Assembly (NCBI GenBank): GCA_019693395.1
Contig: JAAMXP010002111.1
Span: forward strand, 5,463 to 19,167
Source: Ettlia oleoabundans
Lineage: Eukaryota; Chlorophyta; Chlorophyceae; Chlamydomonadales
DNA: 13,705 nt
Direction: 5' to 3'
In this document: positions 8,398-13,705 of the stretch, piece by piece
Position numbering within the stretch: position 1 is the first letter of the stretch
Layout: every line of letters starts with the position of its first letter
Notes under the pieces: model-generated
Told to the model about the DNA's origin: nothing
Databases searched by the model: none
Seen by the model: the letters and a program-made list of their open reading frames with translations, nothing else
Translations under genes and position numbers: made by a program

Positions 8398-10351
8398 ATG
8401 GGCGGCGCAGCATGCAAAGCATCGCCGCCACTAGCTAGCCTCTTCAGGTTTTTGCCCCGGCAGAGGCGGCGTGTTTCAGATACCTCCGCGATTGTTCGCA
8501 GCGACTCGTTCGGACCATCTGGGTCAATACAGGTGGGTTGTTCGCGCTGGCATCGCCATTTGTGTCGCTTGTTTGCTCCCGAATCCCCATGCGTCGTGCC
8601 CGGCGAACAACGTTTATCGCGGTGCATCCTGGGTTCTTACGTACGACACATTGCCTAGAGCGCCTGCTGAGGGCATTGGGCATGGGTTAGCACCAGATGG
8701 CGGGGTCAGCGTCACTGTGCTGCCGCTTTCACAAGGGATACCGCTTGGTTCTTGCATGCGCTTCCTCAACACCAGGGCTTCAAAGCGCCTTATCCTGGCA
8801 TGCAGGTTACCATACAACTACCAGAAGTACAACGGGATAAGGATGCTTGGCGCACTACAGGCGACAGCAATGATTGTAAGCCGGCCAGCCTCTGGCAGCT
8901 GCTTACCATCCTGCAAGCAAAGACCGCCATCCATTGGCGGTCTTTGCTTGCTTGCCAAACTTTACAGAACCGCCGGTTATAGCCCAAATTGGTGGCTGGA
9001 TCCGTTGGTGTCATCGTAGCGCCCTGCATCTGCCACCATCCTCTTACACACTAGTTCCCCTTTCCAATATGTCCCTCTGCCCTCCGCCCTTCCCCTTCTG
9101 AATAACTTGCAGGAGGAAGGCGACCAGGATGTCGTGCCAGTTGAGCGCTGGCTGTACCTGGACACTGAGGACTTGAAGTCGCACGCAAAGGACAAGGGGC
9201 TGGCTAGCCACGGCAGCCGCCGCCTGGTGGCCTGGCGCCTCAACATCCTGGGCAAAGTGCGGTACAAAAACGTACAGCACCCCCGCCTGCTTCGCAAGAT
9301 GCTGTCCCGGGAGGGCAGGAGCGACAAGGGAGAGAGACAGGTGCTGGAGAAGCGGCTGAGGGAGAGCCAGCCGCCTGGGAAGGCTGAGGAGCCACCTTCT
9401 GCTGACGGTGCCAGCCCCGCCCTGGAACCAAAGCCTGCTACCGCAGATGGTGCCGCTTCCGACGGCGCCACGGCCAGCAAGGTCGACTGGCGTAGGCAGC
9501 TGGAGGGGTTGGAGGCAAAACTGCGGGTTGAGGGCAAGAAGCTGGTGAGCGCTGTGATGGTGGTGTTTGTAGCCTGCATGGCTACACCTCCTTTCTGACC
9601 TACCAGTTAGGAGTGTTGTAGTGGCCTGAGACAGCCTGCATGGCTGTCCCTTCTTGTTGAGCATGATATGGCCGCAAGGCTGCCTGACCCAGTCTGGGCC
9701 CTTCTAAGACCAGCACAGTTGCGCGGTTGGGATTCATGTGGACTGCAAGAAACATTTTTGCAATTCGTGATGCCTGGGGTTTCCTTCCTTGGTGAATGAT
9801 TTGTGCGTCCTTCTGTTTGCCTGCAGACCAAGGAGCTGTGCGCCGTCAAGCTGGCAGAGTGGGGCCAGCTGCCCGAGGACTTTGCGGTCTACCACATCAT
9901 CTCCCCGTCTGCCGGCGGCAAGGACCATCCCCACAACTACTGCTGCCTGCCCAACTACTTCCCAAGCGACTACCAGCTGGAGGGGAAGGCGGAGGTTCAC
10001 CACATGCTTATGCTGGAGGTGTTGGGTGTTGAAGAAGTGAAACGGGCGCTTGCTGCGGGCCTCAGTGAGGAGGCAGATGCGGCCGAGGTGCAAGCTGAGG
10101 TGAAGGAGCGGCTGGCAATCCTGAGGCAGGACGTGGCGGCGATAAGGGCAGCTGCCTTCTCGTGCTCCACCAGCACCGCCAATGACCGTGATGGTACTGC
10201 CGCTGCTGGCGGGACCGCCAATGGTGCCGCTGTCAGTGGTGCTGATGAGCCGTCTGCTAAGCGAGCCAGACGGGGTAAGGCAGCAGGGCCTGCTCCCCTC
10301 AGCACTCCAGGGCAGGTGGCTGCTGCTGCTCGTACGACCGCAGACACCTAG
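8398..10351 (+). CDS. SAP-like / degenerate HNH-like protein, three exons
   Basis: Exons 8398-8532, 9113-9544 and 9827-10351 join in phase 0 to give 363 aa. Residues 62-93 (DLKSHAKDKGLASHGSRRLV, then AWRLNILGKV) match the SAP pattern of two helices with a G-L...G-S/T-R-x-x-L core, typical of DNA-binding proteins. A basic, charged segment follows, then a Pro/Ala/Asp linker (about 120-165). Exon 3 carries VYHIISPSAGGKDHPHNY (210-227), which resembles the His-hairpin-Asn part of HNH endonucleases (H-I-I..GG-D-P-N), with a Tyr instead of the usual acidic residue before the first His and no clear third HNH residue. A basic cluster KRARR (334-338) could be a nuclear signal. Exons 2 and 3 are well supported by splice sites and composition. 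Exon 1 is less sure: the 8398 ATG has A at -3 and G at +4, but an 11-codon alternative at 8843-8875 (donor GTAAGC) also fits. Function unknown; DNA association is inference. Confidence 0.72.
8913..8951. repeat. Perfect 17-bp inverted repeat with 5-nt loop
   Basis: Left arm GCAAGCAAAGACCGCCA (8913-8929), loop TCCAT (8930-8934), and a right arm (8935-8951) that is its exact reverse complement. It lies in intron 1 of the SAP/HNH-like gene under either first-exon model, so it would fold in the pre-mRNA. The perfect arms suggest a recent origin or selection on the fold. Confidence 0.95.
9568..9586. repeat. TGCAT-loop hairpin 1
   Basis: TGTAGCC, loop TGCAT, GGCTACA: a perfect 7-bp stem 24 bases into intron 2 (9545-9826) of the SAP/HNH-like gene. 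It pairs in design with the second hairpin at 9630-9648. Confidence 0.9.
9630..9648. repeat. TGCAT-loop hairpin 2
   Basis: GACAGCC, loop TGCAT, GGCTGTC: a perfect 7-bp stem in the same intron, 43 bases after hairpin 1. It shares the loop and the inner four pairs, while its outer three pairs all differ with both sides changed to keep pairing. Confidence 0.9.
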
Positions 10352-10827
10352 AGAGCGGGCAGCAGCAGCAGCACAGCGGCTGGCAAGTTATACTTGCAGC
10401 CTGCAGGCGCTGAGTGTCTTGATCCACTGTTCCACGGAGCTCGCACCAGAACATTGTCTGCAAACCCACCCCCAACGATTAGTTTTTCTTGAAAGGTATT
10501 GCAGCACAAACTGGTTGTTGCTGCATGCCGCCTTCCTGCACACGCCCAGTGGAGTGCCAAATGCGACATACCATTGCCTGCACTTCCCACCGGTTTTCCA
10601 CGCATATTCCCACTACAAAGCCCATCACTCATCCATCCCGGACATGCTGCTGTCGTGACTGGCATTTCCATTCCACTGTTCACACACACATGGTATGCAC
10701 ATACACTAATTTCCTTCTGCTGGGTTGGGCCCATTTGCACAGCAGCACTGTCTCAAGCAGGCGGCCCCCCAGAATGCTGCCACGGCTTGGTAACATTGCA
10801 TGTCTTGTGGGTGCTTGCTTGGGTACG

Positions 10828-10832
10828 TGTAA
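10828..10832 (+). terminator. Candidate TGTAA poly(A) signal of the SAP/HNH-like gene
   Basis: TGTAA occurs about 480 bases after the TAG stop at 10349-10351, a normal 3' UTR length for green algae. Based on the known chlorophyte signal and spacing only. Confidence 0.45.
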
Positions 10833-11008
10833 TGCCCCATTATCACGTGTCGGGTGCTTTATAGGCGGCGCATGTCTGATACTCTGGCAAAATATCCGGG
10901 GTGCTGCTGGATGACTGGCCAGCAGCAGTACTGGTATTGCTGTGCGCTTGCCAGGTGGACAGAACTGCGACCCTGAGTACATTGCTGCAGCCGGCCCACA
11001 ACATATCT

Positions 11009-11013
11009 TTACA
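11009..11013 (-). terminator. Candidate TGTAA poly(A) signal of the coiled-coil gene
   Basis: Plus-strand TTACA reads TGTAA on the minus strand, about 415 bases beyond the TGA stop at 11426-11428. Together with the plus-strand signal at 10828 this gives neighbouring, non-overlapping ends for the two convergent genes. Confidence 0.45.
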
Positions 11014-11425
11014 ACTTGCACGCATCTTCATACAGACGAGGGACAGCGAAAAAGAGGGAGTGACGAGCTCAGCAGATGAGCGCGGAGAGAGGAGCACCAA
11101 CGATGCGCGAGGAGCGGAAAGGAACCCAAAGGCAGGAAACGGGTCATTAGGTGGCAGGGTGGGAGTTGCAACACAGAATGAAAGGAAAGAAGGGTACTAG
11201 TGGCCCAAATCGGTCCAACAGAGAAAAAGCGGCTTCAGTCTGTGCCGCTGGCAGCAGGAGACTTTGACGGAGATCATGCCGGCATAATGATGCAACCAAA
11301 TTAAGACACACACGTCGCAGCAAGGGAACGAAACTACAAAGGAGGGGTAGGGGAGGTGTGCAAGGAAAGGCGAACGACAACATGTTGCGAGGTGAAGCGG
11401 ACGAACACCGTTGGCTGGCAGCAGC

Positions 11426-12519
11426 TCATGCCCAGCGCATAAGCTCTGTGATTGCGCATTGTTCATCCCAGACGTTCATGATCTTGCACCAGGCATCCCG
11501 TGACATGCCAACGGGCCGCCCACCCGGGTACTCACCAGGACCACTGACTATGCTGTCATCACGTAATTGGTACCACTTGCAGCCCTCCTCCCAGCTCTGC
11601 AAGTCGGCTCCATCCGCCTCAAGCTGCTGCTCAAACTTGCGCTTTACCTCTGAATCTGCCTCCAGCGCAGAGTGCAAATCAGCCACACTCTCAAACTTGA
11701 ACATGTCAGCGTATGCCTGTTGCAGCTCCCGCATGCATGCACGGTGGCCGCAAGGGTACTCGTCTGGCGCCAGACCCTCCTCCTGCTGCTGCTTTGCAAG
11801 CGGTGGCAGCAAAGCCATCATCAATTTTCCACGCTCCAGCTCTTTTGCAAGCCACCGCCGCTGCGCAGCAAGGTACTGCTGCTCCTTTTTCAGCCTGGCA
11901 ACGTCTGCATTACGCTGCTGATACAATAGAGCTGCCAATTTGACAATGCCGTCCCTCTCGTCCGACTGTGCCCCTGGCACCGGCCTGGTGGTTGCAGCGG
12001 CTGAGACAGCATGCAGCGAAAGCAGGTCCCTGCCTTTCTACATTCAAGTGTGACAGTGCCTCGATAAGACCCCTGACCTCTTCCCCTGTTCTTGCACCAC
12101 CGAAGCTACAACAAACAACTCCCCAACCTTCCTCCTCTTGCTCGTTTCTTCTCGCCGCAGCGACCTGTATGAGAACTGCCAGCCTCCTAGATGGATGCCT
12201 GCCCATCAACTCAATTTGTCCATTCATTGCATCTGCTGTTTGTATGTCATACTTTTGCAAAATCCAAGTAAACTAAACGGCAGCATTCGTATCACACAGC
12301 CGCCGCTGCGCGGTTGAGAGCAGCGTGCCTAAATGCGAAACTGTATCATGGCCTGCCAATGCTGCAACCTGAAGTTGGCTGCGTCGAGTTGCTGCTGTAC
12401 TTGAGCCTGCGCTGCACGGCTGGGGAGACGGCCAGCAGGCGGCGACGGTCATTGCTGCGCGGCGGCGGGAACGGGGCACGGGAACAGGCCGCATGCCGTT
12501 GGCTGTTTGCACCAAACAT
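11426..12519 (-). CDS. Unrecognised coiled-coil-rich protein, three exons
   Basis: Minus-strand exons 12519-12369, 12235-12128 and 12000-11426 join in phase to give 277 aa (276 with the alternative acceptor). I do not recognise the family. The N terminus is basic and low in acidic residues (MFGANSQRHAACSRAPF, then NDRRRLLAVSPAVQRRLK), perhaps an organelle presequence or a disordered basic region. Exon 2 holds MNGQIELMGRHPSRRLAV and a Glu-rich end (NEQEEE). Exon 3 has a long helical, charged segment (LYQQRNADVARLKKEQQYLA and on through RRWLAKELERGK), then PDEYPCGHRAC, another helical acidic stretch (FESVADLHSALEADSEVKRK) and a Trp-rich C terminus (WEEG, WYQL, DAWCKIMNVWDEQ). The long exon 3 is well supported; exon 1 rests on phase agreement and a suitable ATG. 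The start is 416 bp from the start of the plus-strand bestrophin-like gene, so the two may share a promoter region. Confidence 0.66.
12233..12238 (-). other. Tandem CAGCAG (NAGNAG) splice acceptor
   Basis: Read on the minus strand, intron 1 of the coiled-coil gene (from 12368) ends at CAGCAG. Splicing at the first AG gives Ser-Ala-Asp-Ala; at the second it gives Ser-Asp-Ala. Both keep the frame, so one residue could be alternatively included. NAGNAG acceptors are known to be used this way in other eukaryotes. Confidence 0.55.
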
Positions 12520-12935
12520 GAGCCGTTAATTCGGGTACGCTTCGCCACAAGGTGGCTAGCGGCTCTCCCGTGCCAAGGGGGGAGTGACCGGGCAACAAAG
12601 CATGGATGTTCGACGCCCAGCGGTGGCAAGCTTAAGGCTGGGGACTCTGCGAATTGGAGCACCACCATGACTCCGGCAGCAAAAACATGCCTATGGGAGC
12701 ATGCTGAGCGTGAGCCGGTCCAGCTCAGCGATGTGAGTAACTGGAGCGTGCGGGGATCGCCCACAGATCGCAGACCAGTCATCGCTTGGCTGGTTCGGCA
12801 ACGCAGCATACAGTTGTTTGCCAATCGCGCCGCAAGCTGGACTGTCACCAACCCCACCCAGTCCGAGGCGGGTTGTAGAACTTAGAACCCGCGTTGGGCA
12901 GCCGCCCCCCGATCCAGTCAGCACCTGACCACGCC
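12520..12935. other. Short divergent promoter region
   Basis: This 416-bp gap separates the starts of the coiled-coil gene (minus) and the bestrophin-like gene (plus). I see no clear TATA box. Open frames running through it on both strands (for example 12493-12885 plus and 12273-12857 minus) overlap each other and lack motifs. Confidence 0.5.
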
Positions 12936-13705
12936 ATGAACAGCGCTGTCAGCATCCAAAACTCCCGCTTCGGCCGGGCAGCGGGCCCTGCATCCCGCCT
13001 ACATGGCAGCCGGCATCACTCCGCTCTACTCGGCCTGCAGCAGCCAGGGCTCCTGTCCCGCTCCCGGAACTCTAACACGGGCCGCCAGGGACACCTGCAC
13101 GTGGCTGCGGCTGCCAGCTCCCCGCCGACCAAGGTGTTGACTGGCGACGACCTGAAGGAGTCTCAGCTGAAGCGGTTGCGCACGGTGGGTGTGATCCTTG
13201 CTGCAATGTAGGGCACAACACACGCATTCTTGCCCACAAGTGGCACTGCAGCGGCTTTGTATGTTGCATGGCCGTGCTGGCTCTACGCTGCGGCGCTCGG
13301 TGACACCGTGCCGCTCTATTGCATTCGGCCGTCGCCGTCGCCGCCACTACCATGCACCCCGTCATTTGCCCCGCCATTGATGCCGGCAGCTTTTCTTTTT
13401 GTTGTACATTTACACAACGTGATCAGCTATTGCTGCCCATGACCGAGCGCTGCAGGTTGCTGATTTTGAGTTTTGGAAGCGGCACCGAAGCTCCGACCGC
13501 TACTGGCGCCACGTGCAGGTGCGTCCGCCTGGGCTAACCGCCGCCAACCGCCGCCGATACGGCTTTTACTATGTCACGCGCCGGTCTTATAAAAGCTAGG
13601 AAATTGCATTTCTTTTCTTACCCATTGAACAGGGCTAGACTCGTGCGCAGAGATTCTGACCTTTTGTAGGCGGTTCCGTACGCCTTCCCTTCTCATCTGC
13701 AGGAC
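12936..13705 (+). CDS. Plastid bestrophin-like anion channel (UPF0187/VCCN1-type), 5' part
   Basis: Exons 12936-13184 and 13456-13518 join in phase 0; a third exon begins GAC at 13703 after TCTCATCTGCAG and leaves the window. The first 83 residues start MNSAVSIQNSRFGRAAGP, are rich in Ser, Arg, His and Ala, have no acidic residue before D71, and contain HVAAAAS near 55-61, a likely transit-peptide cleavage zone. Exon 2 reads VADFEFWKRHRSSDRYWRHV (84-103), matching the W-x-x-HRS-x-x-RY-x-RH signature that opens plant and algal plastid bestrophin-like proteins just before the first membrane helix. Known for the family: thylakoid chloride channels such as Arabidopsis VCCN1, and Chlamydomonas BST proteins linked to bicarbonate supply in the carbon-concentrating mechanism. 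Which role applies here cannot be decided from this fragment. The channel domain lies off the right edge. Confidence 0.88.

Larger units (their letters stand above)
10352..11425. other. Convergent intergenic / 3' UTR region
   Basis: Between the stops of the SAP/HNH-like gene (plus) and the coiled-coil gene (minus). Apart from the two TGTAA signals, purine-rich sequence (about 11040-11360, plus strand) covers the expected 3' UTR of the minus gene. Open frames such as 10182-10658, 10489-10914 and 10348-10740 overlap one another on both strands and show no motif. I see no further gene. Confidence 0.55.

Noticed and set aside
8471..9019. A 182-codon plus-strand open frame
   Set aside because: No recognisable motif; it spans the donor of the first exon and most of intron 1, including the 17-bp hairpin, and an opposite-strand frame overlaps it.
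8977..9664. Long minus-strand open frames of about 200 codons each
   Set aside because: They are antisense shadows of exon 2 of the SAP/HNH-like gene, which has GC-rich codon bias; they are Ser/Leu/Pro-rich and lack motifs.
12273..12885. Overlapping open frames on both strands across the coiled-coil/bestrophin divergent region
   Set aside because: They overlap each other, lack domains and splice partners, and the minus frame is out of phase with the accepted exon 1 (12519-12369).

Overview
This is nuclear DNA from an intron-rich eukaryote, most likely a chlorophyte green alga of the class Chlorophyceae. That placement is inference from five signs: short genes cut into small phase-consistent exons, GC-AG as well as GT-AG introns, TGTAA (the green-algal poly(A) signal) downstream of the genes, a plastid-targeted bestrophin-like channel, and CAG/CTGC- and GCATGC-rich introns. 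There is no sign of bacterial, organellar or viral coding. No single ORF here equals a gene; I rebuilt the gene models by hand from splice sites, reading-phase agreement and family motifs.

Layout, left to right, with strictly alternating strands. (1) 159-2705, minus: the 5' two-thirds of a secreted subtilisin-like serine protease. Eight exons give 305 residues: signal peptide, I9-type prodomain, catalytic Asp and His. The Ser part lies off the left edge. (2) 3472-4600, plus: a small single-membrane-span B12D/MLRQ (NDUFA4-like) protein of about 87 aa in four exons. (3) 5229-7090, minus: an F-box/leucine-rich-repeat gene broken by two apparent one-base frameshifts and one in-frame TGA, called a probable pseudogene. 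(4) 8398-10351, plus: a protein of about 363 aa joining a SAP-like motif to a degenerate HNH-like segment and a basic C-terminal cluster. (5) 11426-12519, minus: an unrecognised 277-aa coiled-coil-rich protein in three exons, one with a tandem CAGCAG acceptor. (6) 12936 to the right edge, plus: the 5' end of a plastid bestrophin-like anion channel with a clear transit peptide.

The genes therefore form head-to-head pairs (2705/3472, 7090/8398, 12519/12936) and tail-to-tail pairs (4600/5229, 10351/11426). The six genes share no evident pathway, so this reads as ordinary algal gene neighbours rather than a functional cluster. The most unusual items are the SAP/HNH-like protein, two covarying TGCAT-loop hairpins in one of its introns, a perfect 17-bp hairpin in another, and the decaying F-box gene. 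I see no rRNA, tRNA, CRISPR array or recognisable intact transposon.
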